Assembly (NCBI GenBank): GCA_051453625.1
Contig: JBOZIK010000001.1
Location: forward strand, 212,758,157-212,822,156
Direction: 5' to 3'
Length of the DNA stretch: 64,000 nucleotides
DNA from: Welwitschia mirabilis
Taxonomy: Eukaryota > Gnetophyta > Gnetopsida > Welwitschiales
Every line of letters begins with the position of its first letter. Within the stretch, counting starts at the first letter, position 1. The notes under the pieces were generated by a model, which worked only from the letters and a program-made list of their open reading frames with translations, had not been told where the DNA came from and searched no databases. The position numbers were made by a program, and so were the translations under genes. Below are positions 1 to 12,130 of the stretch, piece by piece.

Positions 1-20
1 CTTCTTCTTTTGTAATAGAC

Positions 21-181
21 CCACTAACTCCACTAACTCAATAATCATTTCCTTTTTATAACTAACTTACTAACTCTATTAACTCAATAACTGTACAGAG
101 CCACTAACTCCACTAATGTAATAACCATTTCCTTTTTTGTAACTGACCCACTAACTCTATTAACTCAATAACTGTATAGAG
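21..181. repeat. 80-bp tandem repeat, two copies
   Basis: Two head-to-tail units (about 21-100 and 101-181) share the phrases CCACTAACTCCACTAA, ATTTCCTTTTT and CTATTAACTCAATAACTGTA in the same order, with a period of 80-81 bases and a few substitutions. Each unit is itself built from short ACTAACTC/ATTAACTC words. No coding frame runs through it. The array may continue to the left of the window. Confidence 0.85.
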
Positions 182-3034
182 TATTTTACACGTCAATGTA
201 TGCACATGGATCCCTTCCTTATGAGGTTCTTACTTGTGTTTCTACGTGTTTTGCTCTTGCTCCTCACTTTTTCGCATTAGTTTTGTGTGCACGGTCTTGT
301 CTAGATTTGGCTTCCTACACATCACTCCTATAGTTGCACCTTCACACCATTTTTTGGTTCCTTTGTGCCGTGCCGATTCTTGAGCCCTTTCAACTCTTTA
401 GACGTAGTACCTCAAGAATACCTCCAAAATGTCCAACTCCAATGCATATAATACATTGAATTCCCTCTCTCCTTTACAATGCATAATGGCCACCCTAAAA
501 GCTCTGTAAAACCTTACCGCTCTACTTGAAAACAACGAACTACAAAACTGACATACTTTCATGATGTAAGACATATTCACCAATCCCCACTCACCATGAT
601 TAGATTTAGATCTAAACAAAATATTAATTGAGTTATTTAAAAGTTTTAACCCATTAATCCTTTTTCAACTTACTAGGATTTTATATTCATGAAATAAGCA
701 AATATAATTAAAAAATAAAATAAAACTAATTAAATAAATAAATTTAATATTGGTGTAAGATTGACCTAAATTATTGTATTAAAATTTAGGGTCTCACAGT
801 GATAACCACTGTAGTGAAGAATGTATTTTTTAGTAAAATATGATATCCCCACCTTCAAATACTCTTTGATTTGAGTAATAAGAATACAAATTACATGAGA
901 CTTCCCATCAGATTTAGAATTGAAAGCACATAAGAGCAACATTAAAACATCAAAAAAGAAGTTCTAGATTTACAACTTTGAAGACAAGGTTATTGTAAAG
1001 AAGGGTGGAATGTTGCGATCCCACTATAGTAAAAATGTCTATCTTCATTGTAACATCTATAAATCTTCTTTAAATGTTGTGGTCTTATTAGCGAAGTAAT
1101 GTCTATTTTATTGTAAAGACAGAAACATATTATTTATTGTAACATTTGTTTTTTGAGTACCCTTCTTGTAATATCTCTTTTATTGTAACATCATATAAGG
1201 ATTGATGTCCTATAAATATGTGGTTGATGTATTATTTAGAGTAAAGATTTAGATACTTAAAATTGGAGGCTAATCAACCTTGAAGTGATTAAAGAAGGCC
1301 TAACCTACTCAAAGTGGCCACTTATTTTCAATTTTTGCATTTTACTTTATGGTTTCCATTAGGCACCTAATTTATGATCAAGCTTATTTTCTTCTCAAGA
1401 AGAGCTAAAGCCTATTAATATAAAGAATAAAGTAGAAGAAGATATAGATGATGAGAATAATTTTTATGAATTTTATATAAAGCTATGGTAAAATCTAGTA
1501 GTGGGGAAATTCAGAAATAGATAGCCACTTCAGTCTACTAGAATGAAGAAACAAATGAAAAATATATGCATAGTCAGTGCCTTCTTCTACTTTTTGTAGT
1601 ATGTAAAACCCATCACATCTTTATGTTATTTTCCCATCCCATCATCACCACTCCACCATAGCTAGACATCCAACTGGTGATGCCACTGGTGGACGCTGCA
1701 ATACCACTATAGCAACGATTAAAAATTGCTAATAGCCAATATCATTACTTTAATGCCACTGGCAATCACAAGCACTGACTTATGGACATTAATGTATAAT
1801 ATTTTCTATGAGATTGTATGCTCTTACTTTAGTATTCTAATGCCTTTTTCTTTAGATTTGGTTGGTGATCATCATGAGGAAATGCACCTTCAAAAAAGGG
1901 AAAGACAAGAACCAAAGGAAGATTAATTTAGAAGGGGATACCTAATCAAAGAAATATGGAATCAATTATAGCATTAAGGAAACTCTATCACAATAAAGAC
2001 ATTAATTTACCAACATCATAATGAAAATGTCACAAAGGCTAATCACTTAAGACAAACACCACCAGATGCTGAAACATTATAGGGACTACCATAGGGATTT
2101 TTCGCTTGACTTTCTCAAAGGAAAAAAATCTATTTAAAAAAAAATAAAGTGCAAATCAAGAAGAAATATTAAAATCATTACAGAGCATATTAAAAGGACT
2201 TTGTAATAGAGAGAATGTAGTCTATTTAAATAAAATTTTAGAAAGGAATTATTTGTCAATTTTCTCTTACAATTTGATTTAATTATTATCAAGTTTTTCA
2301 TTCACTACCTTAAAAATTAAATTCTATAAGTTTTTTTCCTTAAAATACTATTTCTTGAATAATATCCTAAAATGAATCTTGCACTGAGTCCTTAGAGAAT
2401 AGTTTTTTTTAATCATGTTGCAGAAAGTACCTCTAATTATATTTATGTGGGAATCATCCTTGTTAATGTTTCTTCATGAGATTTTCTATTAAGAGTTTTC
2501 TAGTGAAAATGAGAATAATAAGCATGTTCTCTCTTATTTTACTTGATGAGAAGTTAAGGAAATTAATGCTACATATCTTGTTAATAAAATAACGTAAAAA
2601 TTTGACTTGAAATTCTTGTAATTGTATTTTTAATGTAAAGTATTTTTTAATCATGTATTTAGTCTACTTTTTCTAGTGATTTTATTTATCACATAGCATT
2701 TAGATAATAATTCTATCATTTTTAAATATCATCCTAGAAAGTCATTAACAAGAGAAGTCATCCTAAAATACATTTTATTTATAAAATACCTTTAATAAAG
2801 TTTTTTATTATGAAATCTTTAATTTTTAAATTTCTCGTGCGTTTTGGGCATGACAAAGTAACACCTACCATATTGGACAAAGTCCAAAAATCAAACCAAA
2901 AACAAAATTCAACATTATAAGAAAAATTTCATAACAATTTGGCACTAGAAAGAGTAATTTAGATAAAACACGACATTATGAAATCAAGAATTAGTTTAAC
3001 ATTAAAAAATGTAATAAAGCATAAAATCTCTTAA
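182..3034. other. Unassigned AT-rich DNA, no gene seen
   Basis: No frame longer than about 75 codons is open and none resembles a known protein. Positions 200-620 are somewhat less AT-rich. Positions 970-1200 contain several scattered copies of a TTATTGTAA(A/C)A word without regular spacing. Around 1640-1720 there is a short GC-richer stretch. The block is probably old transposon debris, but I cannot assign it to a family. Confidence 0.5.
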
Positions 3035-3421
3035 TTATAGGTATACTTCTATGATACTAGTTAAAACTACTAGAAGTTAATTTATCATTTATAAGAATCG
3101 CAATCTATTTTAGAATCATATAATACCACTTATCACTTGTATTTAGATAATCTAGCTCATATTAAAGAAGCTTAAGCCATCCAAACTAAGTTTAAATAAG
3201 AAAGAGGTAATTTTAGAGGTGGTTTTAGATAAAATCCTAATAACAAGTTTTATGAGAATAGAAGAAATGTTTCTCATTCCCATGGTAAAGGCAAAAATTT
3301 TGATAGAGAAGGTAACTTTAAAAGTTATGAATAACATTCACAAAGCTGAGTGGGAGGAAGAGGTGCTTACACTTGAGCTTCTAGTTATCATGGAAGAAGT
3401 AGAGGATTCTAAGTTTATAGA
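3035..3421 (+). pseudogene. Ty1/copia-type gag fragment (C-terminal part), dead
   Basis: A plus-strand frame with several TAA/TAG stops reads through a short helical stretch (DNLAHIKEA) and then a Gly/Arg/Asn/Ser-rich tail (GNFRGGFR, NNKFYENRRN, GGRGAY, YHGRSRGF). This is the composition of a plant copia gag C-terminus just before its zinc knuckle. The frame stops where the family A LTR begins at 3422. A second copy with the same join lies at 34155-34530; reading the two side by side gives the same peptide order, which supports a once-coding origin. The gag assignment is an inference from composition and the weak match of the sister copy; it could be another Gly/Arg-rich retroelement protein. 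Confidence 0.5.
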
Positions 3422-4301
3422 TGTCATATCCCACATTTTGTAAACCTTAATTACTTAGATATTAAGCATGTTAAGATTTTAACTAAATGATGACTTCCCA
3501 TTCTTTGAAAGACTTATTAAAATAAGATGGTATTTTTCTAATTAACCTTAATTTTATGATTTTCATAATTCAATGCAAAAATGATAATAATTATGTGGTG
3601 AACATTTTCGTGAGAAAAGCTATTCAAACACTTAAACTAGATAGATTCATTATAAAAGGAATTTAAATAATATGATAAAACTAACAAATTGAGAATTTTA
3701 AAAGAACATAATAATATATTTTACATCTTCTTTACTCATTTAAATTCTTGCTAAATATGATAGGTATACTATATCAATAGACATTTACTTCTTTGTGTTG
3801 TGTAATTGATAGATTCTATGCATTATGAAATAAATGAAAATGTAAATAGGCATATGTACTCTTAGCTAGAACCAAGAATGATACATGAGTATATTTACTC
3901 TACCATTAGCTTTATCTTCTTGAGATGTATAAGGGCACTTCATTCATAGCATATTTATCATTTCATTCAATGGAATTAAAGGTTTATCTTATTATACCAT
4001 ATGAATATTTTAAGATTTGTGTATTTATTTTTCTGATACATATCTTGAATGAAGTAAACATACTTATACACCTATGAAGGTATAAAAATAGGCTATCATG
4101 TGGAAATGATACATGTAATTAATCTTACTAACTACAATAAGAAAATGACTCACCCTAGTTGGATGCATAACTTATAAATATGATCTCTCTTTTTATACTC
4201 TAATTTACTTATTATACATCCCACTCATCAATGATAAATCATTTGATCTTATGACCTTGAACTATGTGCACTTTGTTTATCTCTATATAGAGAAGTTTTT
4301 G
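3422..4301 (+). repeat. Family A LTR, 5' part of a split copy
   Basis: It begins TGTCATATCCCACATTTT and follows the other family A LTRs (4302, 16495, 34531) colinearly for about 880 bases, up to the TATA-like TATATAG and about 15 bases beyond. It then stops, and a second LTR begins at 4302. The missing remainder resumes at 20752. The two parts together give about 3.63 kb once the assembly duplication in the second part is discounted, matching the other A LTRs. Confidence 0.85.
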
Positions 4302-5158
4302 TGTCATATCCCAAATTTTCTAAACCTTATTTACTTAATGTTAAGTATATTAATCTTTTAGTCAAATGATTAATTATCCTTATTTAAGGGCCTTATCAAA
4401 ATAAGATGTCATTTCAATTTAACTTTAGTTTGTAATTTTTATAATTTACTAGGAGAATGATAAAAATTATGTTAAAATGTTTTTTTGAGAAAACCTATTC
4501 AAACATTTAAAATTAAATGATCCCATTATGTGAGGAATTAAAATAACATAATAAAAATAATAAATTAAAAATTTCAGGATAACATGATAATATATATTGC
4601 ATCTTATTTACTCATTTAAATTCTTGGTAAATGTGATAGATGTACTATATTATGATCAATAAATATTTTTTTCTTTGTGTTATGTGATTGATATATTTTA
4701 TGCATTCTAAAATAAATAATAATTTGAATAAGTACATGCACTCTTACCTAGAACCAAGAATGATAAATGAAAAAATTTACTCTAGCATGACTTTTATGTT
4801 TTTGAGATATGTAAGGACACTTGGTTCATAGATACTCCTTTTTTTATTCATTGGAATTGAAGATTTTATCTCATTATGCCACATGACAATTTTGAGATTT
4901 GTGCATTTATTCTTTTGATCCATGTCTTAGATAAAATAAACTTACTTATGAGCTTATGAAGGATTAAAAAGGAGTTAACATGAGGAAATGATACATGTAA
5001 TTAGCCTTACTAGTTTAAAAAAAATATTACTCACTTAGTTAAGTGCATAATCATAAATATGATCTATTGTTGTACTCTAATGTCACTTATTACTTATCCC
5101 ACTTATGAATATTAAATCATGCGATCTTGTGATCTTGAGCTATGTGCCTTTGTTTATC

Positions 5159-5165
5159 TATATAG
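5159..5165 (+). promoter_or_regulatory. TATA-like box of family A LTR
   Basis: TATATAG lies about 860 bases into the LTR. The same position carries TATATATAG at 17329-17337 in the 3' LTR and TATATATAAAA at 35388-35398 in another copy, so the motif is conserved among LTRs and is the likely retroelement promoter. Confidence 0.5.
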
Positions 5166-5242
5166 AGAGATCCTTTCCTCTCTTATAAAAGAAGATACTT
5201 TTCCTTTTTTTATACAAGTGTATTTTCTTCTCTCTCTCTCTC

Positions 5243-5544
5243 NNNNNNNNNNNNNNNNNNNNNNNNNNNNNNNNNNNNNNNNNNNNNNNNNNNNNNNNNN
5301 NNNNNNNNNNNNNNNNNNNNNNNNNNNNNNNNNNNNNNNNNNNNNNNNNNNNNNNNNNNNNNNNNNNNNNNNNNNNNNNNNNNNNNNNNNNNNNNNNNNN
5401 NNNNNNNNNNNNNNNNNNNNNNNNNNNNNNNNNNNNNNNNNNNNNNNNNNNNNNNNNNNNNNNNNNNNNNNNNNNNNNNNNNNNNNNNNNNNNNNNNNNN
5501 NNNNNNNNNNNNNNNNNNNNNNNNNNNNNNNNNNNNNNNNNNNN
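5243..5544. other. Assembly gap (302 N)
   Basis: The run of N begins immediately after a CT microsatellite. The right flank restarts about 215 bases into the LTR rather than continuing it. A second run of N (606 bases, 5775-6380) follows after only 230 bases. Confidence 0.95.
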
Positions 5545-8500
5545 TGATCTCATTATGTAAGGAATCAAAATAACATAATAAAAACAATAAATTAAAAATT
5601 TTAGGAGAACATGATAATATATATTGCATTATATTTACTCATGTAAATTCTTGGTAAATGCGATAGATGTACTATATTATGATCAATAAATATTTTTTTC
5701 TTTGTGTTATATGATTGATAAATTTTATGCATTCTAAAATAAATAATAATTTGAATAAGTACATGCACTCTTACNNNNNNNNNNNNNNNNNNNNNNNNNN
5801 NNNNNNNNNNNNNNNNNNNNNNNNNNNNNNNNNNNNNNNNNNNNNNNNNNNNNNNNNNNNNNNNNNNNNNNNNNNNNNNNNNNNNNNNNNNNNNNNNNNN
5901 NNNNNNNNNNNNNNNNNNNNNNNNNNNNNNNNNNNNNNNNNNNNNNNNNNNNNNNNNNNNNNNNNNNNNNNNNNNNNNNNNNNNNNNNNNNNNNNNNNNN
6001 NNNNNNNNNNNNNNNNNNNNNNNNNNNNNNNNNNNNNNNNNNNNNNNNNNNNNNNNNNNNNNNNNNNNNNNNNNNNNNNNNNNNNNNNNNNNNNNNNNNN
6101 NNNNNNNNNNNNNNNNNNNNNNNNNNNNNNNNNNNNNNNNNNNNNNNNNNNNNNNNNNNNNNNNNNNNNNNNNNNNNNNNNNNNNNNNNNNNNNNNNNNN
6201 NNNNNNNNNNNNNNNNNNNNNNNNNNNNNNNNNNNNNNNNNNNNNNNNNNNNNNNNNNNNNNNNNNNNNNNNNNNNNNNNNNNNNNNNNNNNNNNNNNNN
6301 NNNNNNNNNNNNNNNNNNNNNNNNNNNNNNNNNNNNNNNNNNNNNNNNNNNNNNNNNNNNNNNNNNNNNNNNNNNNNNNNGGAGCGAGGAAGCTTGGAGT
6401 TAAGAAAATGTTGAGCTTGAATCTTCCTCAATCTTCAAATATCAAGGACTTACTAATCTTCCCAAGTAAGACCTTTATTGTTATTGTCCATATGATCTCT
6501 TTTTAATATTTTATTAGAATGATGTGATATTACATTAAGAATTATTTATGACTTTTATGCAATTATGTTATAAAACATTATTCCCTCCCATTAGCTCTTA
6601 TCAAGATGTTAATGAGATATGAGGGGTATCTTGTGCTAGTAATGGAGGTTACTAATCAATGATTATAATCAAGTGACCAAGGGTTTTACTATTAAAAAAA
6701 AGTAAATTTTGGTACCATCTTTATTTTAATATTATATTTTTATCTATTATGCATTAGAGCATTTTATTAGGGGCAAAGTCTAATCCTTAAGATCTCTTTA
6801 TTCTATTGCTCTTTCATGAAAACCTCTAGGCTCATAGTAAATGGTTCTTTTTGAATTAATTTGATTTTCTACAATTATTTGAATTAATAACTTAGTTAAG
6901 ATACTCTATAAGTAATTAGTTAGTATATCTATTATTCTACTAATATAAGTTATTGCTTAACTAGTTGTAAAAACTTTATCTTTTTTTTGTGGTGGAAATT
7001 AAATTTCTAAAATAGAGGCATAAGATAAAAATCCCATATCTTATTAATTAATAGTTATAAATTAGTAAAAACTTTGTTGTACATTTATGATTGTGTTATG
7101 CACATGAAAATATGAAAACAATAATTTTTTTGATGGGTAATTATTTCTAAAAAAATTGATTTGTTTAAATATGTTAGAAAATAAATGCAAAAAATAATAA
7201 GTAATTTACATTTTTATAACTATCTATTTATATATCTACAGACTTCAGAATTTAAGTTACAGAAATTAAATAAGATTTACAAAACATTTTGAATCATTTA
7301 AAAGCTCAAACTATTTTGAAAGTTATAATCAATTTAATGTAGTGCAGTAGGACTATAATTTTAAAAAATTTAATAGTTTTTAATCGTAAATGATAATGTT
7401 AGAAATAATAGTTTTAGAATTCCAAGATAGTTGGAGTTAGATTTAGAGAATCCTATTATGTGTCTAGTTTCTAAAAAACTACTAAAACTTATTTTTTACT
7501 TTATAATTAATTAATTATTAATTTTTAACTATGATGTCTCTTTAGAACTCATAAATGTTATAATTAATTACATAAAATTTTCTAAGGAAAATTTAGTATA
7601 TAAAATATGTTTCTATTAGTAATTTTAAGATAAAGTTACCTATAAATAGTATTATTTGTAGAAATACCTCTTTTACCATTTTTTCTTTATTTTACTTTGA
7701 ATGTGTATGCTTGTAAGAGTTTTTACCTTAATAGTTTAAGTAACATTAATAGTCTCTAGCTTATCACTTTCTTTTCATTGACTTATAATATAGTGATATG
7801 AATATTTGATAAATATTTATATAACAATTGCTCTTAAGCTATACTTTCTTTTGTTTACCTTTTTTACACCAATCTATAGAGATTGTCATATGAGCATGGA
7901 AGAATGTTTCTAGGATTAACATAGCTTTAAGTATGTTTTAATTTCTTTAAGTACATTATTAATATATGATTTGATAAATTTTTAATTTTTCGTTATTATT
8001 AAAATAAAAAGAAAGGAATATTTCCTTTATTTAGATAGCAAAAACAAAAGAATAGTTTCCTTATCTAGATTTTTATTATTGTAATTTTGAATATAGAGAT
8101 GTTCTTGTATGCTTGCTCTATTTGTGTGGTTGTTTCTATAAAATAAACATAATGATGATTATAGTTATTATAACTAGGTAAATAATATATCAAATATCCA
8201 CATTAATTATAATTGTTTATATGCATTTGTGTAGTGTATTTATTGAATATGACTAAATCAAGATAATTCTAATAATTTTCATTCCCATACTTGAATTTCA
8301 TCATTAAGGTGAGTTACATTGCATTTTTTTAAAAATATAATAACATTCTGGAGGTGGATTTTATCATTACTCTCTTATCCTACTCATAAATGAACTTACC
8401 ATAACTTAATATACTGAGCCCTTAACATCAATGAATAGTATTACACCATCCGAAGATGATTCAAGGGAGTGAGGGTTATTTGTAATTATACATCCACTTC

Positions 8501-9023
8501 ATGTAACACCTATCACCTGTATTGGAGGTATATTGAGATGAAGTGAAAGCCTATAGAGTTAAGCCTAGTAATGTTTGTATAGTTTAGAATTTAGAGTAAA
8601 ACCAGATCATGTCAAAAGGGTGGTCGGATACTAAGTTATAATGCCATTAATCGGAGTAACCTCCTATTATGTTAGTCAGGTATTATATTGAAAACATATT
8701 CATATATGTTGATAACAATTTTACATCTTCTCAACTATTCATAAGATATATTTTATTTGATAAAAAACTAGGAATAAATGAAGAACACAGACTTATGAAA
8801 TCACTACTATTTGTAAACCAAAATGATCTAGAAATTAGTTATATGTAAATATATAACATTAATATCATTTGTTTTTCTTAGAATATATAAATTCTAATAA
8901 AGGATTAAGTAAAATTTGATCCTAATTTCCATTGTATTTATTAGGTAATAAAATTAAAGAAGTAAAGGAGAGGAAGGGGAAAAAATACTTAATTAGAATA
9001 AGATAAAAGAGGGTATCACAAAT

Positions 9024-9043
9024 TGGTATTAGAGCTCTAGGTT
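9024..9043 (+). promoter_or_regulatory. Primer binding site, tRNA-iMet type (decayed)
   Basis: TGGTATTAGAGCTCTAGGTT lies four bases after the 5' LTR. The first 12 bases match TGGTATCAGAGC, the complement of the plant initiator-Met tRNA 3' end, with one C-to-T change. The same phrase, more decayed, follows the A LTRs at 24433 and 38599. Confidence 0.75.
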
Positions 9044-10001
9044 AACTTAAATAATACTTATGTTAATAATTATACATTTCTAAGAATAGAAATCTAATTA
9101 CATTTTTAAGGAAGTCTCTCCTTAATAATCATAAAATTTAGTTATAGCTATAATAACCTTAATTTCTAATAGCTATAAAGTTATTCATGTCCCTAATAAT
9201 ATTAAACCATAAGCAACATAAATTATATTATCGAAAATACTAGATTCTAAGATAACATTAACTTCTAGATAAGCATGGATTTAATCATATCTTATAATAG
9301 TCATAAATCTCATTAGTCCTATAATTTTTCTACACTCTAAATATATATTAATTTACATTTATGTTAATTTCAATAATTATAAAGATTACACTTATTATAA
9401 TATTAACACCTTAATCATCTTAGAAGTTAATTATATTTAGCATAGTTACCAAAATATTTATAAGGTTAACTATAACCCTAACTCCTAGATGATCATTAAG
9501 CTAATCATATTTATAATAACTCTAAATACCTAAACAAACTAAGAAGAATGATGAATTCAAGTCATTAAGGACGGTATTACCTTATAGCTATAGATGATAA
9601 TCACTTAGAAGAATTTCAATTATCTTAAGAACTTAGCAAAATAACCTTATATGACTCCTTAAAGAGCTTAATATTTTGCCAAAAATATAAATACATAAAT
9701 AATACCTTATAATTAGATACCCTTCTAAATAATTAAATCTTCAACCCGGTTATTCATCCTAAATTATATGGTCACATAAGTTTAAAGTAAAAAACCCATA
9801 TTCATAACTTATAAACCTTATCTATTGAAAATAAAGAAAGGGGATAAAATGGTTATGTGCTTTAAGATATAAATAAGGACTCATCACATCATAATGACAA
9901 TCATGTCCTTCTTAAGATTATAAAAATATTTCTAAGTTTAACCTTTAATAATGCATATCCTATTTTCTAATATAATCTCATGAAAGTTTTCCTTCTTTCA
10001 G
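9044..10001 (+). other. Untranslated leader of the family A element
   Basis: This is AT-rich, stop-filled DNA between the primer site and the gag start. It is recognisable in two other places after A LTRs (24450-24624 and 38620-39044), where phrases such as CCTTAATAATCATAA and AACCTTAATTTC recur in order. It holds many short, loosely repeated TAATAATCATAA / AACTCCTAGAT words. No coding is seen. Confidence 0.6.
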
Positions 10002-11332
10002 ATGCCACGTAGTTATGAGTTAAACCTTAAGGTTAGGTCAGTTACAACAAGTAATTAACATCAAGAGAATTTACAAGAGAGTCAGTAATCTAATAATGAA
10101 AATTAAACCTAATTTAACCTTAATCTAGAAGCATTAATAAAAACCTTCATGAAATTCCTATCACAAATAGTAAATCAAGGTCAAAACACATGAGTAAATA
10201 ATGTTATTACTTAACCAAGAGAAGTGGGTATAACGAAATTAATTTAAATGTTTATTAAGTGAAATCCATTAAAGTTTGTATAAGGTTTAGATCCTTTTAA
10301 AGTATAATCATGTCTTAGTAATGGTGAAAAAGTTATAATTACATTAGAATGTGATGAATATGAAAAGGCTTCCTTAGCTATTTATAAGTTACAAGGAGAT
10401 GCTAGTCTATGGTAAAAAATGAAAATGACCAAGTTAATAGATCTAGAACTTTTATGAAGGAAATTTAAGCATATCTTTAAGAAGAGGTACATCATTAAGC
10501 TCTATATTCACTAAAAGGTTATAGATTTCTACAATCTAATACAAGCCCATAATGTGATCATTGCATCTCATAAGTGAAAATTTGTAGAATTATTAAGATA
10601 TATATCACATACGCATCTAGATGAAGAAGCCAAAGAAAATTACTTTATTGATAAAATTCTTCCTTTCATTGATGCCAAAGTATTCATGTTTTAACTTAAG
10701 AGTTTAGTAGACACTATAGAAAACACAAAGAGAGCAGAATAAAACTAGTAGAGATAATAAGAAATTAAAAAAATAATTTTTCCATAGGGGCATATCCTTA
10801 AGGGAAATTGACCATAAATGTCTCATTAAAATAAGAATTATAAATTTAGTAAAAATAATGTTAGTACTAGTAATAGAAGAAACAAGAATTTTCATCAATA
10901 AAAGTAAACTCATTCAAAAGAAACTAGAATGTTCATAACCAAAGATATGTAAGTAATCAACCTTAGAGATCCAACTTCCAGCAAACTCCTAGTCAGTATT
11001 AGTACCAAACCTAGTATAATAGATATCCTTGGTACTAATGTAAAGGAAATAATAACATAAAAGAATGTCCATTACATAATAGAGACCTTTCTAGATAACA
11101 ACTAGAAAAGCCTTAAAGATGAAAAAGTATTCCTCAATCAATAAGACAACTTTAAGTAGTAATAAATGATTAATGGGTGTAATTTTAAAGTTCTGGCATA
11201 AAAGGTAAGGCATTACTTAATAATAAAAAAATAGTTATTATATTTAATTATAAATAAATACATTGATTTATATCTCTTAGAACTATTATGAGAGGAAAAT
11301 TATGTTGTATTCCAATTAAGGAATGCATAGAG
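10002..11332 (+). pseudogene. gag: gag of the family A gypsy element, dead
   Basis: An ATG at 10002 begins MPRSYELNLKVRS, a basic start suited to gag. After stops the frame gives, around 10250-10490, NPLKF.GLDPFK followed by EKASLAIYKLQGDASLW and RKFKHIFKKRY. This is the retrotransposon gag capsid pattern (NP..F.G..DP, A...L.G.A..WW, F...F...Y). A decayed zinc knuckle with CX2CX3HX4C spacing lies at about 11030-11068: first Cys now Trp, an internal stop, His now Asn, and the last two Cys kept. Many stops replace Gln or Trp codons (CAA to TAA, TGG to TAG), as expected from cytosine deamination. The protease start, about 11160-11330, is only faintly readable before the gap at 11333. Confidence 0.75.
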
Positions 11333-12021
11333 NNNNNNNNNNNNNNNNNNNNNNNNNNNNNNNNNNNNNNNNNNNNNNNNNNNNNNNNNNNNNNNNNNNN
11401 NNNNNNNNNNNNNNNNNNNNNNNNNNNNNNNNNNNNNNNNNNNNNNNNNNNNNNNNNNNNNNNNNNNNNNNNNNNNNNNNNNNNNNNNNNNNNNNNNNNN
11501 NNNNNNNNNNNNNNNNNNNNNNNNNNNNNNNNNNNNNNNNNNNNNNNNNNNNNNNNNNNNNNNNNNNNNNNNNNNNNNNNNNNNNNNNNNNNNNNNNNNN
11601 NNNNNNNNNNNNNNNNNNNNNNNNNNNNNNNNNNNNNNNNNNNNNNNNNNNNNNNNNNNNNNNNNNNNNNNNNNNNNNNNNNNNNNNNNNNNNNNNNNNN
11701 NNNNNNNNNNNNNNNNNNNNNNNNNNNNNNNNNNNNNNNNNNNNNNNNNNNNNNNNNNNNNNNNNNNNNNNNNNNNNNNNNNNNNNNNNNNNNNNNNNNN
11801 NNNNNNNNNNNNNNNNNNNNNNNNNNNNNNNNNNNNNNNNNNNNNNNNNNNNNNNNNNNNNNNNNNNNNNNNNNNNNNNNNNNNNNNNNNNNNNNNNNNN
11901 NNNNNNNNNNNNNNNNNNNNNNNNNNNNNNNNNNNNNNNNNNNNNNNNNNNNNNNNNNNNNNNNNNNNNNNNNNNNNNNNNNNNNNNNNNNNNNNNNNNN
12001 NNNNNNNNNNNNNNNNNNNNN
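11333..12021. other. Assembly gap (689 N)
   Basis: The gap falls between the gag zinc-knuckle/protease start and the protease tail (KCDINLDMNWLM at about 12045, equivalent to the usual DVILGMDWL). Confidence 0.95.
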
Positions 12022-12130
12022 AATATAAATAATTATTATTGACTTAAGAAAATGTGACATTAATTTGGATATGAATTGGTTAATGTAGAATTGGGTAGTT
12101 ATAAATTATGAAAATCATTAAGTAGAAATG

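Larger units (their letters stand above)
4302..9020 (+). repeat. 5' LTR of the family A element
   Basis: It begins TGTCATATCCCAAATTTT and ends GTATCACA, giving TG...CA ends, four bases before the primer site. Two N runs (5243-5544, 5775-6380) interrupt it. The small contig between them (5545-5774) repeats 4518-4747 at roughly 94 percent by eye, so it is probably misplaced LTR sequence. Counting only unique sequence, the LTR is about 3.6 kb. It contains a TATA-like box at 5159-5165 and a CT tract at 5230-5242 against the gap. Confidence 0.85.

Noticed and set aside
1726-3443. Short open frames of 61-74 codons
   Set aside because: AT-rich, no homology recognised and overlapping on both strands; 3219-3443 is out of register with the copia gag relic it overlaps.
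5119-6506. Open frames of 130-276 codons on both strands
   Set aside because: They consist mostly of X from the N runs; only the few codons at each end are real. The same applies to the long frames at 11248-12060, 17423-18481, 20527-20796, 28227-28906, 29042-29368, 29999-30599, 51340-51720 and 62361-62648.
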